A model generated the notes under the pieces. It saw only the letters and a program-made list of their open reading frames with translations. It did not search any database and had not been told where the DNA came from. The position numbers and the translations under genes are program-made. A stretch of DNA of 64,000 nucleotides from GCA-003244245 sp052390495 (GTDB lineage: Bacteria > Actinomycetota > Actinomycetes > Mycobacteriales > Pseudonocardiaceae), in assembly GCA_052390495.1 (NCBI GenBank), contig JBQTGW010000076.1, positions 1 through 64,000 of the forward strand. Reading direction: 5' to 3'. Below, piece by piece: positions 33,848-42,575 of the stretch; the first letter of the stretch is position 1, and the number at the start of each line of letters is the position of its first letter.

Positions 33848-34714
33848 GTGATAGTCGATGGGGAGATGGCGGGGTCGGCTCGCGGCGACGAGGATGGCGA
33901 GGCTCGCGATGACCGGGATGGCCGATGGGCGGCGCTCGGGATCGATACGACCGTCGCGCACTCCGCTCGGATGTACGACTGGTGGTTGGGTGGCAAAGAT
34001 AACTTCCCGGCGGATCGGGCCATGGGCGAGGCGTTCATCAGTGCGCTCCCGACCATCCGCACCATGGCGCTGGAAAACCGGAAGTTCCTCGGTCGCGCGG
34101 TTCGGTACCTGACCGGCGAGGCGGGGCTACGGCAGTTCCTCGACATCGGCACCGGCATCCCCACCGAAGGCAACGTCCACCAGGTCGCCCAGTCCTGCGC
34201 CGCCGAGTCGCACGTGGTCTATGTGGACAACGATCCGATCGTGCTCGCCCACGCGCTGGCACTACTGGTCAGCAGTGGTCCTGGCCAGACCGCCTACCTG
34301 CACGCAGATCTCCGCCAGCCGGAGCGGATTCTTACCGATCCGGCCTTGACCAGCACGGTGGACCTGAGCCGGCCCGTAGGGTTGATCATGGTGGCGATCC
34401 TGATGCTGCTCAGCGACGAGGAGGATCCGTGGGCCAAGGCCCGCACCCTCATGGACGCGCTGCCGGCAGGCAGCTACATCGCGATCACTCATCCCGGCTA
34501 TGACTTTGACCCCGAGGCGATGGACGAGATCCGCGCCGCGGCGCAGCGGGGAGGTGTGACGGTGGTGCCGCGGGTCCGCGCCGAGGTAGCCCGGCTCTTC
34601 GGGGACTGGGAGATCATCGAGCCAGGAGTGGTACCCGTCGCCCACTGGCGGCCGGACACGGCTGCCGAGCCGCAGGCCGCCTATTACTGGGCCGGTATTG
34701 CTCGCAAACCGTGA
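33848..34714 (+). CDS. DUF574 SAM-dependent methyltransferase (SAV2177 family)
   Basis: A 288-residue Rossmann methyltransferase. The DUF574 markers are ARMYDWWLGGKDNFPADRAM, then RQFLDIGTGIPTEGNVHQVA for SAM binding (motif I), VVYVDNDPIVLAHALALL and YLHADLRQPERIL. The family is common and multi-copy in actinobacteria, often beside XRE/DUF5753 regulators, but its substrate is unknown. GTG 33848 has RBS AAGGTA; ATG 33866 is an alternative. It faces the XRE/DUF5753 gene tail-to-tail with 3 bp between stops. Confidence 0.88.
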   Translation: MIVDGEMAGSARGDEDGEARDDRDGRWAALGIDTTVAHSARMYDWWLGGKDNFPADRAMGEAFISALPTIRTMALENRKFLGRAVRYLTGEAGLRQFLDIGTGIPTEGNVHQVAQSCAAESHVVYVDNDPIVLAHALALLVSSGPGQTAYLHADLRQPERILTDPALTSTVDLSRPVGLIMVAILMLLSDEEDPWAKARTLMDALPAGSYIAITHPGYDFDPEAMDEIRAAAQRGGVTVVPRVRAEVARLFGDWEIIEPGVVPVAHWRPDTAAEPQAAYYWAGIARKP

Positions 34715-34717
34715 AAA

Positions 34718-35629
34718 TCAGCTCTCTTCGAGGATCTTGTTGATGAATTCACAGGTCTCGGCGGGGGACATCGCCTGCACGCACAGATTTTCCAGCACCG
34801 CCAGGTATCTGTCGACGTCCTGCCGTTTGTCCAAGTAGAGGGCGCTGGTGAGTTGTTCTAGGTAGACGACGTCGGGCAGGTCGGGTTCGGGGAATCGCAG
34901 GATGGTGAAAGGGCCACCGGCGGCGGCGTGAGCGCCGATGTGCAGCGGCACGACCTGCAGCGTGATGTTCGGGCGCTCGGCGAGCTCAACCAAATGCTCC
35001 AGTTGGGCTCGCATCACGTCTCGGCTGCCCAGTGGTCGCCGCAGTGCTGCTTCATCGATGACGGCCCACAGCGTGGTTGCGTTGGGGCCGGGTTGGGTGA
35101 GCAGTTTTTGGCGTGCCATGCGCAGGGCGACGCCGCGCTCGGTATCCGGTACGACTCCGTGGGTGTGACTGAGCCGGATGACGGCCCGGGCGTAGTCCTC
35201 GGTCTGTAGTAGTCCGGGAATGAACTGCGCCTCATAGGTGCGGATCCGTGAGGTGGCCTGCTCCAGCCCGAGGTACACCTCGAACCAGCTCGAAAGGACG
35301 TCGTCGTACTGGTGCCACCAGCCGGGAGCGTTGGCCTGGCGGGCCAACGCGAGGAACTCCTCGCGTCGCTCCTCGTCGGTGACGCCGTAAAGCGTGAGGA
35401 GGTCGGCCACATCGCGTTCCTTGAAGCTCACCCGCCCCAGCTCAAGGCGGCTGATCTTGGTGTGGGACCCGCGGATGGAGTACCCAGCGGCGTGCCGGGT
35501 GATCCCGCGCGCTTCTCGGAGCCGACGCAGCGCAGCTCCCAACGCGATGCGCAACACGGTAGGTCCACGCAGTTGTTGCGCCCCTACCACGACAAGAGGC
35601 GGGGCGTTCGCCGGCTGCTCAGCGATCAA
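34718..35629 (-). CDS. XRE-family regulator with DUF5753 domain
   Basis: A 303-residue regulator. HTH: LGAALRRLREARGITRHAAG, GSHTKISRLELGRVSFKERD, VADLLTLYGVTDEER. The DUF5753 domain begins at WWHQYDDVLSSWFEVYLGLE and has YEAQFIPGLLQTEDYARAVI, RQKLLTQP and the strand LQVVPLHIGAHAAAGGPFTI. Members of this family, such as WhiJ and BldB-linked regulators, usually have a small DUF397 partner gene; none is visible here. Convergent with the DUF574 methyltransferase. Ligand and targets unknown. Confidence 0.88.
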   Translation of the reverse strand: MIAEQPANAPPLVVVGAQQLRGPTVLRIALGAALRRLREARGITRHAAGYSIRGSHTKISRLELGRVSFKERDVADLLTLYGVTDEERREEFLALARQANAPGWWHQYDDVLSSWFEVYLGLEQATSRIRTYEAQFIPGLLQTEDYARAVIRLSHTHGVVPDTERGVALRMARQKLLTQPGPNATTLWAVIDEAALRRPLGSRDVMRAQLEHLVELAERPNITLQVVPLHIGAHAAAGGPFTILRFPEPDLPDVVYLEQLTSALYLDKRQDVDRYLAVLENLCVQAMSPAETCEFINKILEES

Positions 35630-35706
35630 TTTCTCCCCTCCCTACCGCGCGCTCTCGCCATGATCTCACCCGGCATAAGCACGGTATACGACGCGGGGGT
35701 ATCGGC

Positions 35707-38700
35707 TCAGGTTACGGTTCCGTAACCACCACCACCGGGCGTCTCAAGCTCAAGCAGATCGCCTGACTGCAGGTCGATCGAGGCACAGCCGGCCAGCTCA
35801 AGCACGCCACCTGCAGCGCGGTGCACACGGTTGTGGCCCAGCGCCCCGGGAGATCCGCCTGCCATGCCGTAGGGGGGCACTCGCCGGTGGCTGGACAGGG
35901 TGCTGATGGTCATGGCCTGCCGGAAGCGAAGGCGACGCACGGCGCCGTCGCCACCCCGCCAGCGCCCGGCGCCACCACTGCCGCGCCGGATCGCGAAGCT
36001 CTCCAGCAGTACCGGGTATCGCCATTCCAGCACCTCGGGGTCGGTCAGCCGGGAGTTCGTCATATGCGTCTGCACCACGGATGCGCCGTTAAAGCCCTGG
36101 CCTGCGCCCGATCCGGATCCGACGGTCTCGTAATACTGGTGTCGCTGGTTGCCGAAGGTGACGTTGTTCATCGTCCCGGATCCCTCGGCTTGAATGCCGA
36201 GTGCGGCGTACAATGCGCCGGTGACCGCTTGTGACGTTTCCACGTTGCCGGCGACCACTGCGGCCGGATATTCGGGTGCGAGCAGGCAACCTTCGGGTAT
36301 GACGATCTGCAGCGGACGCAGGCAACCTTCGTTGAGCGGAATATCGTCTCCGACCAGCGTCCGGAAGACGTAGAGCACGGCTGCACTGGCCACCGATGAG
36401 GGCGCATTGAGATTCGTATCGAGTTGTGGCGACGTGCCGGTGAAATCAATCGTCGCGCCGCGTCGCTCGCGGTCGACCGAGATCCGCACGCAGATCACCG
36501 CGCCGGAGTCCAGCTCGTAGCGATAGGCACCGTCGTCGAGGGTGTCGATCACCCGGCGGACCGCCTCCTCGGCATTGTCCTGTACGTGACGCATGTAGGC
36601 TTCCACGACGTCGAGCCCGAAGTGGTCGATCAGCTTGCCCACTTCGTCGACGCCTTTGGTGTTGGCTGCGACCTGCGCCCGGAGGTCCGCGAGATTGGTC
36701 TCCGGATCACGGGAGGGGTAGGGCGCCTCGGTGAGCAGTCGCCGGGTTTCCCCTTCGCGGAATCGGCCGTTCTCGGCAAGTAGCCAGTTGTCGAACAATA
36801 CCCCTTCCTCGTGCACGTTTCGGCTGGTCGCGGGCATGGAGCCGGGGGTGATCCCGCCGATCTCGGCGTGGTGGCCACGGGCGGCAACGAAGAAAAGGAT
36901 CCCGTCGCTGCCGAATACCGGTGTAATGACCGTGACGTCGGGCAGGTGGGTACCACCGTGGTAGGGATCGTTGATCGCGTAGACGTCACCCGGCTGCATG
37001 GTGCGCCCGCGGCGGCTGATCACCTCCTGCACGCTGATGCCCATCGAGCCGAGGTGTACCGGAATGTGCGGGGCATTGGCAATGAGGTGGCCGTGGGAGT
37101 CGAACAGCGCGCAGGAGAAGTCGAGCCGTTCCTTGATGTTGATCGACTGTGCGGTCGACCGCAGCGCCGCGCCCATCTGTTCGGCGATCGACATGAACTG
37201 GTTGTTGAAGATCTCCAGCAGCACCGGGTCGGCCTCGGTGCCGGCCCGGTCTGGCCCGCGAGGGGCGATCCGTTCGATGAGTAGGTGCCCGGTGGGCGTC
37301 ATCGTCGCGCGCCAGCCCTCATCGACCACGGTGGTGGAGCCCGCCTCGGCGATGATCGCAGGCCCGGTCACCCTGTCCAAGGAACCCAGCTGTGCACGCT
37401 GGTAGAGCGGCACATCGTGGCACTTCCCGGCCGCGTACATACTTACTGTGGCCATGGGGTCCGGTGTGGCGGCGTCCGGTGTGGCGGCGTCCGGTGTGGC
37501 GGCGTCCGGGGTGGCAGCGTCCGGTGTGGCAGCGTCCGGTGTGGCGGCCGCTGGGGTGGTGGCCGCTGGGGTGGTGGAGCCCGCGATGTCGGTGTCGGCG
37601 CGGTGGGGGAGGTGCGGCTGCTCAGTCAGCCCGGTTGCCTCGACCGAGACCGCTTCGACGATCAACGGCCGGTCCATCAGGAACGAGTACGTTCTGCGGT
37701 GGTTCGCCTCGAACGCCGCCACCATCGAGCCGATGTCGGCCAGCTCGACCAGCACTGCGGCGTCGGTACCGTCATAACGGAGATGCACCCGCTGGCCGAC
37801 CCGAATCCGTTCGGGGGGCACGTCCTGTTCGAGCAGCTCGGCACGCACCGCCGCCGCCAGCGAGTCAGCGACGCTGTGCAGCCGCTCCATGATCGCAGGC
37901 TCCAATCGGGCCTCTACCGACTGAGTACGCATCGCCGTGGTGTCGGCCAAGCCGATGCCCAGCGCGGACAGCACCCCGGCCATCGGCGGGACCAGCACAG
38001 TGTCGATTCCCAGCGCCGCCGCCACCGCGCAGGCGTGCTGCCCGCCCGCACCGCCGAAGGTGGTGAGCGCGTACTGCCGCACGTCATGGCCCTGCTGCAC
38101 CGAGATGCGCTTGACCGCGCCTGCCATGTTCGCCACCGCGATCTGCAGGTAGCCCTCCGCGACCTGCTGCGGACTGCGGTCGTCGCCGGTTTGCTCCCTG
38201 ATCTGCTCGGCCAGCTCGGTGAAGCGTTGCGCCACGATCTGGTCGTCCAGGGGCTGGTCGCCGTTCGGACCGAACATCTGCGGGAAGTGCGCTGGCTGGA
38301 TCCGGCCGAGCATCACGTTGGCGTCAGTGACGGTCAGCGGGCCGTCGTTCCGGTAGCAGGCGGGCCCCGGGTCGGCGCCCGCCGAGTCCGGCCCGACGCG
38401 GTAGCGGCTGCCGTCGAAGTGCAGGATCGACCCGCCGCCTGCGGCGACGGTATGGATGTCCAGCATCGGGGCGCGCAACCGGACGCCGGCCACCTGGGTG
38501 TCGAAGACCCGCTCGTACTCGCCCGCGAAATGCGAGACGTCGGTGGACGTGCCGCCCATGTCGAAGCCGATCACCTTGTCGAACCCGGCCAGCGCCGACA
38601 TCCGGGCCATCCCGACGATCCCGCCTGCCGGGCCGGACAGGATCGCGTCCTTGCCCCGGAAGTGCCCCGCCTCGGCGAGCCCGCCGCTGGACTGCATGAA

Positions 38701-39411
38701 CATCAGCCGCACGCCGGGCAGCTGCTCGGCCACCTGGCTGACGTAACGGCGCAGCACCGGCGAGAGGTAGGCGTCGACGACGGCGGTGTCACCGCGCGGC
38801 ACCAGCTTCATCAGCGGGCTGACCTCGCTGGACAACGAGATCTGGCCGAAGCCGAGTCGCTCGGCGAGCGCGCCGATGGCCTGCTCGTGCGCCGGGTGCA
38901 GGTGACTGTGCAGGCACACCACTGCGACAGCGATGATGCCCGCACCGCGTGCCCGCCGTAGCTCCTCGGCCAGCCGGTCCAGATCGGGTGCGCGCAGCAC
39001 GCTGCCGTCGGCCGCGATGCGCTCGTCGACCTCGATAACCCGCTCGTACAGCGGTTCGGGTAGCTGGATATGGCGGTCGAAGATGCGCGGACGGTTCTGG
39101 TAGCCGATAGCCAGCGCGTCGCCGAACCCCTTTGTGATCACCAGTGCAGTGCGCTCACCCTTGCGTTCGAGCAGCGCGTTGGTGGCCACCGTCGTCCCCA
39201 TCCGCACGGCTTCGATCTGGCCGGCTGGAATGGGCTCATCCTTAGCGAGGCCAAGCAACGCGCGGATCCCCGCCACCGCGGCATCGCGGTAGCGCGCCGG
39301 GTTCTCCGACATCAACTTGTGTGTCACCAGTCGGCCATCGGACGCCCGGGCCACGATGTCGGTAAACGTGCCCCCCCGATCCACCCAGAACTGCCAGCGC
39401 CCCACGTCCAC
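35707..39411 (-). CDS. 5-oxoprolinase, fused hydantoinase A/B subunits
   Basis: A 1234-residue ATP-dependent enzyme that opens 5-oxoproline to glutamate (or related hydantoin-type lactams). The N-terminal HyuA half has the actin-like phosphate-binding FWVDRGGTFTDIVAR, KGERTALVITKGFGDAL, VIGFDMGGTSTDVSHFAGEY and TTFGGAGGQHACAVAAALGI. The C-terminal HyuB half begins at DPVLLEIFNNQFMSIAEQMG and has NDPYHGGTHLPDVTVITPVF and the Gly-rich end LLELETPGGGGYG. A Thr-Pro-Asp-Ala repeat linker (about residues 610-655) lies within the HyuA half, encoded by a 15-bp minisatellite. A single polypeptide for both subunits matches eukaryotic and some bacterial oxoprolinases. A Phd antitoxin gene ends 3 bp upstream of its start. 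Confidence 0.92.
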   Translation of the reverse strand: MDVGRWQFWVDRGGTFTDIVARASDGRLVTHKLMSENPARYRDAAVAGIRALLGLAKDEPIPAGQIEAVRMGTTVATNALLERKGERTALVITKGFGDALAIGYQNRPRIFDRHIQLPEPLYERVIEVDERIAADGSVLRAPDLDRLAEELRRARGAGIIAVAVVCLHSHLHPAHEQAIGALAERLGFGQISLSSEVSPLMKLVPRGDTAVVDAYLSPVLRRYVSQVAEQLPGVRLMFMQSSGGLAEAGHFRGKDAILSGPAGGIVGMARMSALAGFDKVIGFDMGGTSTDVSHFAGEYERVFDTQVAGVRLRAPMLDIHTVAAGGGSILHFDGSRYRVGPDSAGADPGPACYRNDGPLTVTDANVMLGRIQPAHFPQMFGPNGDQPLDDQIVAQRFTELAEQIREQTGDDRSPQQVAEGYLQIAVANMAGAVKRISVQQGHDVRQYALTTFGGAGGQHACAVAAALGIDTVLVPPMAGVLSALGIGLADTTAMRTQSVEARLEPAIMERLHSVADSLAAAVRAELLEQDVPPERIRVGQRVHLRYDGTDAAVLVELADIGSMVAAFEANHRRTYSFLMDRPLIVEAVSVEATGLTEQPHLPHRADTDIAGSTTPAATTPAAATPDAATPDAATPDAATPDAATPDAATPDPMATVSMYAAGKCHDVPLYQRAQLGSLDRVTGPAIIAEAGSTTVVDEGWRATMTPTGHLLIERIAPRGPDRAGTEADPVLLEIFNNQFMSIAEQMGAALRSTAQSINIKERLDFSCALFDSHGHLIANAPHIPVHLGSMGISVQEVISRRGRTMQPGDVYAINDPYHGGTHLPDVTVITPVFGSDGILFFVAARGHHAEIGGITPGSMPATSRNVHEEGVLFDNWLLAENGRFREGETRRLLTEAPYPSRDPETNLADLRAQVAANTKGVDEVGKLIDHFGLDVVEAYMRHVQDNAEEAVRRVIDTLDDGAYRYELDSGAVICVRISVDRERRGATIDFTGTSPQLDTNLNAPSSVASAAVLYVFRTLVGDDIPLNEGCLRPLQIVIPEGCLLAPEYPAAVVAGNVETSQAVTGALYAALGIQAEGSGTMNNVTFGNQRHQYYETVGSGSGAGQGFNGASVVQTHMTNSRLTDPEVLEWRYPVLLESFAIRRGSGGAGRWRGGDGAVRRLRFRQAMTISTLSSHRRVPPYGMAGGSPGALGHNRVHRAAGGVLELAGCASIDLQSGDLLELETPGGGGYGTVT
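37459..37578 (-). repeat. 15-bp coding minisatellite in the oxoprolinase gene
   Basis: Six near-identical 15-bp units (GTCCGGTGTGGCGGC on the plus strand) at 37459, 37474, 37489, 37504, 37519 and 37534, then two diverged units to 37578. In the protein they encode a tandem ATPDA linker. The period is a multiple of three, so copy-number change would alter linker length without shifting frame. Confidence 0.92.
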
Positions 39412-39414
39412 GGG

Positions 39415-39669
39415 TCAGTCCGGGAAGTCTTTCTTTCGCTCGGCCTCGTTCCCATCCATGATGGCGATCATCTCGTCATCGAAGTACGGCGGACTGAGCA
39501 GGAGTTCCTTGAGGTCCTTCTTCGGTCTGGTCAATCGGCGGTACTCATCGATGCTGATGACGACCGCGATCTCCTGGCCATGCCGGGTGATGGTCTGCGG
39601 ACCATCGTGCTCCGCGGCGCGCAGCACCTCACCGAAGTGCTGCTTCGCCTCTTGGACCTGCCAGCTCAT
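39415..39669 (-). CDS. Phd/YefM-family antitoxin, no toxin partner
   Basis: An 84-residue antitoxin from ATG 39669. The Phd/YefM signature is SWQVQEAKQHFGEVLRAAEH, then GPQTITRHGQEIAVVISIDE and YRRLTRP. The C-terminal 30 residues (LLLSPPYFDDEMIAIMDGNE) would be the toxin-binding tail. No PIN, RelE or Doc gene follows: the next gene, 3 bp away, is oxoprolinase. It therefore looks like an orphan whose toxin was lost, or a free-standing repressor. The frame upstream to 40008 is non-coding. Confidence 0.85.
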   Translation of the reverse strand: MSWQVQEAKQHFGEVLRAAEHDGPQTITRHGQEIAVVISIDEYRRLTRPKKDLKELLLSPPYFDDEMIAIMDGNEAERKKDFPD

Positions 39670-40000
39670 GGCACCTTCTTGTGTCGCCGCGAGGCCAGTC
39701 TGGACAGACTGGATTTTGTCACATGCGCGAGGGGAAACTGCCGAGCCGCGTCGTCTGAAAAGTGTGGGCTGGGGGACCGTGGCGCGACGAGGGGGGAGGT
39801 CGCCGGGCCACGATCGGGACCGATCACATCGTGAGGCCGGGTTGTCGATCAATACAAGGGGGTGTATACCCCCTGAGCAGCGATTTCTGTGAGCGGGACC
39901 GGGATAGTGGTAGAGCACTGGTACGGATCGCCGCATCGTGGTAGGCACACGGCGCGTAGCGGCACCGTTACGCCAGGACCGGGGCAGGCAGGGGAGATAA
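39670..40000. other. Divergent intergenic region with GGGGGT palindrome
   Basis: A 331-bp region between the Phd gene (minus) and an XRE regulator (plus). It holds a 7-bp inverted repeat AGGGGGT-GTAT-ACCCCCT (39857-39874), which may be an operator. The XRE gene has an RBS (GGGGAG) 8 bp before GTG 40001. No ORF in the stretch is convincing. Confidence 0.4.
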
Positions 40001-41476
40001 GTGATCACTTTCGGGCGGCCGAGGTGCCCGCAGTGCGGGGCGTTGCTCCGCGATGACCGGCCGATGGGAGCGAAGTGTGATCCGTGCGAACGGGTAGGGC
40101 CGGACCCGCGCCAGCTGCTGCCCGTGGACTTTTACGACCGGGCACCGATCGTGGCCATGCTGGCCGCCTATGATTTCGGTCCTTTCTTTCTCACCGTGCG
40201 CGAGCTGACGTGTTGGACGCAGCAAACCCTCGGTGGCGTGGTGGGTCTGGAACAGTCCCACATCTCGGCGATCGAGCGTGGTGAGAGCCAGCTGCGCAAT
40301 ATCGAGCTCATCGCGAGGGTGGCCCGCAGCCTGGCGATTCCTTCGGCGCGACTCAACTTCTCCGAGATCGGCGCTACCGTGGGTACGGTGGAAGACGCGG
40401 TACGGAAGGACGTGAGTTGGGTGGACCGCAGAAACTTCGGAGAACACATCGCGACGCTGGTCCTCGGGATCGCGGGCGCCGCCGGGCTGGACACCGACCG
40501 GCTGCTCGCGCTATTGCCGCAGGCCGAGCCCACCGGCACCCGCCATGTCGGTGTCGCCGATGTCGAGGTCATCGAAGAGTTCACCGCCGGCTTCCGCCGC
40601 CAGGACTACGCCTACGGCAGCGGACTGGTCCGCGATGCCGCCGTCGCCCAGGTGAACACGGTACTGCCGCTGCTCGATGCCCAGGTCCCCGACGAGCTGC
40701 GGCCCCGCCTGCTGCTGGCCACCGCCGACCTCGCGACCCAGACGGGCTGGATGAGTTTCATCGTCAACCAACACGACGCGGCCCGGCGGCTCTGGATGAT
40801 CGCGCTTAAGGTCGCCCGCAACGCCGACCATCCTCTCAGCACCGACCTCACCGTCTACCTGCTGGCAGACCTGGCACTGCAAGCCGTGCATCTGGGCCGT
40901 CCTGACGAGGCGCTGCACCTGACCCGGGTCGGCCACACCGCCGCCGTGGGCCGCTTCCCGGTGTCGGCGTCCACCACCAGCCTGCTGACGAACATCCAGG
41001 CCCAGGCATACGCCGCCCACGGCGACGCGAATGCCTGCGACCGCACCCTGGGCCAGGCCGTTGAGTATTTCGGCATCATCGACCCGGCAGCGGCCCCACC
41101 GTGGACCGCTTACCTCAGTGACGTGGGCATCTCCGGCGGCCAGGGTTCCGCCCATTACACACTGGCCCAGAACGGCCGGGACTCACGGGCCGCTGGGCGG
41201 GCGGTGCAGCTGCTGCGCCAGGCCGTGGACCACTACGGCCCCAGCTATGCGCAACTCCGGGGTCGGTACCTGCCGGATCTGACCGGGGCACATGCGCTGG
41301 CTGGAGACATCGACACCGCGGTCACTCTCGGCCACGAGGCCATCGACCTCATCTCGACACTGTCCGCCCCGCTGTTGCACGACCGGCTCCGCACCCTGCA
41401 CACCGTGCTCGCACCCCTGCACACCAGCCCCGGCGTCGCCGAACTCCGCAACCGCCTCGCCGTCACCGCCGCGTAA
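40001..41476 (+). CDS. XRE-family regulator with N-terminal zinc ribbon and TPR-like repeats
   Basis: A 491-residue regulator. The first 30 residues carry a CPQC...CDPC pair (residues 9-12 and 26-29), a likely structural zinc ribbon. The HTH follows: FFLTVRELTCWTQQTLGGVV, GLEQSHISAIERGESQLRNI, ELIARVARSLAIPSARL. Residues 200-491 form TPR-like helices (NTVLPLLDAQVPDELRPRLL, LADLALQAVHLGRPDEALHL, DIDTAVTLGHEAIDLISTLS). The layout is common in actinobacteria; the ligand is unknown. GTG start with RBS GGGGAG. The flavoprotein remnant downstream may once have been its operon partner. Confidence 0.82.
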   Translation: MITFGRPRCPQCGALLRDDRPMGAKCDPCERVGPDPRQLLPVDFYDRAPIVAMLAAYDFGPFFLTVRELTCWTQQTLGGVVGLEQSHISAIERGESQLRNIELIARVARSLAIPSARLNFSEIGATVGTVEDAVRKDVSWVDRRNFGEHIATLVLGIAGAAGLDTDRLLALLPQAEPTGTRHVGVADVEVIEEFTAGFRRQDYAYGSGLVRDAAVAQVNTVLPLLDAQVPDELRPRLLLATADLATQTGWMSFIVNQHDAARRLWMIALKVARNADHPLSTDLTVYLLADLALQAVHLGRPDEALHLTRVGHTAAVGRFPVSASTTSLLTNIQAQAYAAHGDANACDRTLGQAVEYFGIIDPAAAPPWTAYLSDVGISGGQGSAHYTLAQNGRDSRAAGRAVQLLRQAVDHYGPSYAQLRGRYLPDLTGAHALAGDIDTAVTLGHEAIDLISTLSAPLLHDRLRTLHTVLAPLHTSPGVAELRNRLAVTAA

Positions 41477-41594
41477 CGAGACACACTGTGAAGAGGATCA
41501 GCCCGAAGTAAGGCGAGATCAATCTCGACACGGACGTCGAGGCGGGAATCGCCCCGGTGTGGCGCGAATCAGTAGGAGACCAGTAGCGGTCCCC

Positions 41595-41694
41595 ATGCAC
41601 GACTACGATCAGCCGGTTCTCTATGCCATCGTCACCGGATCCCCCGCCGCTCGTGACGTCGGCATTCTGGTCGACCTCGCTCCACCCCTGGCTC
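41595..41694 (+). pseudogene. Truncated flavoprotein gene start
   Basis: From ATG 41595 the sequence reads MHDYDQPVLYAIVTGSPAAR then DVGILVDLA, the N-terminal strand-loop of flavoprotein-family (PF02441) proteins of actinobacteria. The similarity ends near 41694, giving way to antisense of the MazF gene. Only about a sixth of the gene remains, so it is a remnant. Confidence 0.6.
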
Positions 41695-41745
41695 GATCTC
41701 AGCCAACTCGGAGAGCAGAGACCAAGGTAAGGCCAGGGACCTGGC

Positions 41746-42054
41746 CTAGAGATCGAGGACGGCTCGCAGTGCCAGGTCGACGCGATCCAGCTGCTCGTCG
41801 GGGAGTTGGCCATAGCTTTCGACGAGGGCACCTCGATAGGCGCGGACGAGGTCGCGCGCGACGTCCAGCCATCCTTGCTCTGTGCCAACCGTGACAGGTA
41901 TGGCAAGGAGGTGCTGTGGGTCAGCGGCGGTCACCTCAATGGCATAGAGCATCGTGTAGCGCTGATCATCGAGGACGTGTTGAGCGGCCACTAACAGGAC
42001 GGTTCGTTCCCGGGTGCCCCGTAGGGCGTAGCGGTACAACTCACCCCGCTGCAC
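41746..42054 (-). CDS. PemK/MazF-like toxin
   Basis: A 102-residue MazF-type protein from GTG 42054 (VQRGELYRYALRGTRERTVL): the QRGELYRY start is the conserved first strand. Then come VAAQHVLDDQRYTMLYAIEV and LLAIPVTVGTEQGWLDVARD, and a helical end (LVESYGQLPDEQLDRVDLAL). It overlaps the upstream ribbon-helix-helix antitoxin gene by 14 bp. GTG 42054 is chosen because the QRGE motif follows it at once; ATGs at 42093/42117 would add residues lying inside the antitoxin gene. It diverges from canonical MazF, so activity is presumed only. Confidence 0.75.
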   Translation of the reverse strand: MQRGELYRYALRGTRERTVLLVAAQHVLDDQRYTMLYAIEVTAADPQHLLAIPVTVGTEQGWLDVARDLVRAYRGALVESYGQLPDEQLDRVDLALRAVLDL

Positions 42055-42268
42055 GGCGGGTGTCTGCCTCGATGACCTGGATGTCGCGCTCATCGGTTTG
42101 CACGAGCCGTTCGTCATCCCGCTCGGCTGGCGGGTAGCGGGCCGGCGCTGCGGTACGAATCAGGCGGGACACCCAGGCAGAGATCGAGACTCCATCGCGG
42201 GCAGCTCCCTGCTCGGCCAGGAAGAGTGCAACCGGATCCAAGCTGAGGCTGAGTTTTCGCATCGCCAT
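42041..42268 (-). CDS. Ribbon-helix-helix antitoxin of the MazF pair
   Basis: A 75-residue protein from ATG 42268 (MAMRKLSLSLDPVALFLAEQ). The N-terminal strand RKLSLSLDP and helices GVSISAWVSRLIRTAAP match ribbon-helix-helix DNA-binding folds. The acidic C-terminal tail (ERDDERLVQTDERDIQVIEA) would wrap the toxin. It overlaps the MazF gene and lies about 200 bp downstream of a perfect SOS box on the same strand direction. The open frame extends further upstream, but no start there has a good RBS. Confidence 0.75.
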   Translation of the reverse strand: MAMRKLSLSLDPVALFLAEQGAARDGVSISAWVSRLIRTAAPARYPPAERDDERLVQTDERDIQVIEADTRRAAG

Positions 42269-42467
42269 GTGGCGGATCGTACCGATAGCGCCTACTATCT
42301 GGTGCTCGTACGAAACCGTGTCGCTGCTGGTGATTCCTCGGCCTCGGTAGCTGGCAGGCAGGTGACTGCGGGGCGGCAACTTGACGCTCCGTACGCCCGG
42401 CACGGCTGGATCGTCGCCTTGAGGGCGAACGCACAGGCGGGTCCGCCACCAGAGTCCACCGAGATTC

Positions 42468-42497
42468 GCTAGAATCGAACACGTGTTCGATTCTAGC
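42468..42497. promoter_or_regulatory. Perfect 30-bp palindrome containing a LexA/SOS box
   Basis: Bases 42468-42497 are a perfect 15-bp inverted repeat. At its centre TCGAACACGTGTTCGA (42475-42490) fits the actinobacterial LexA consensus TCGAAC-N4-GTTCGA exactly. To the left is the RHH-MazF operon (minus strand, start 42268) and to the right a decayed Uma2 gene (plus strand). It could place either transcript under DNA-damage control. Confidence 0.75.
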
Positions 42498-42575
42498 ACG
42501 ACAAGTGGCAGATCCGATACAGCTGGTTACGGGGCGAAGAGAGGGCCACGTCGTAGTAAGCCACCAGCGCTGGCG

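Noticed and set aside
37285..38961. Plus-strand ORF opposite oxoprolinase
   Set aside because: Antisense shadow with His/Arg/Val repeats; the minus-strand enzyme explains the sequence completely.
39857..39874. CsoR-type copper operator at the GGGGGT-GTAT-ACCCCC palindrome
   Set aside because: CsoR sites have the ATACCCC half-sites in the opposite order, and no copper gene is near.
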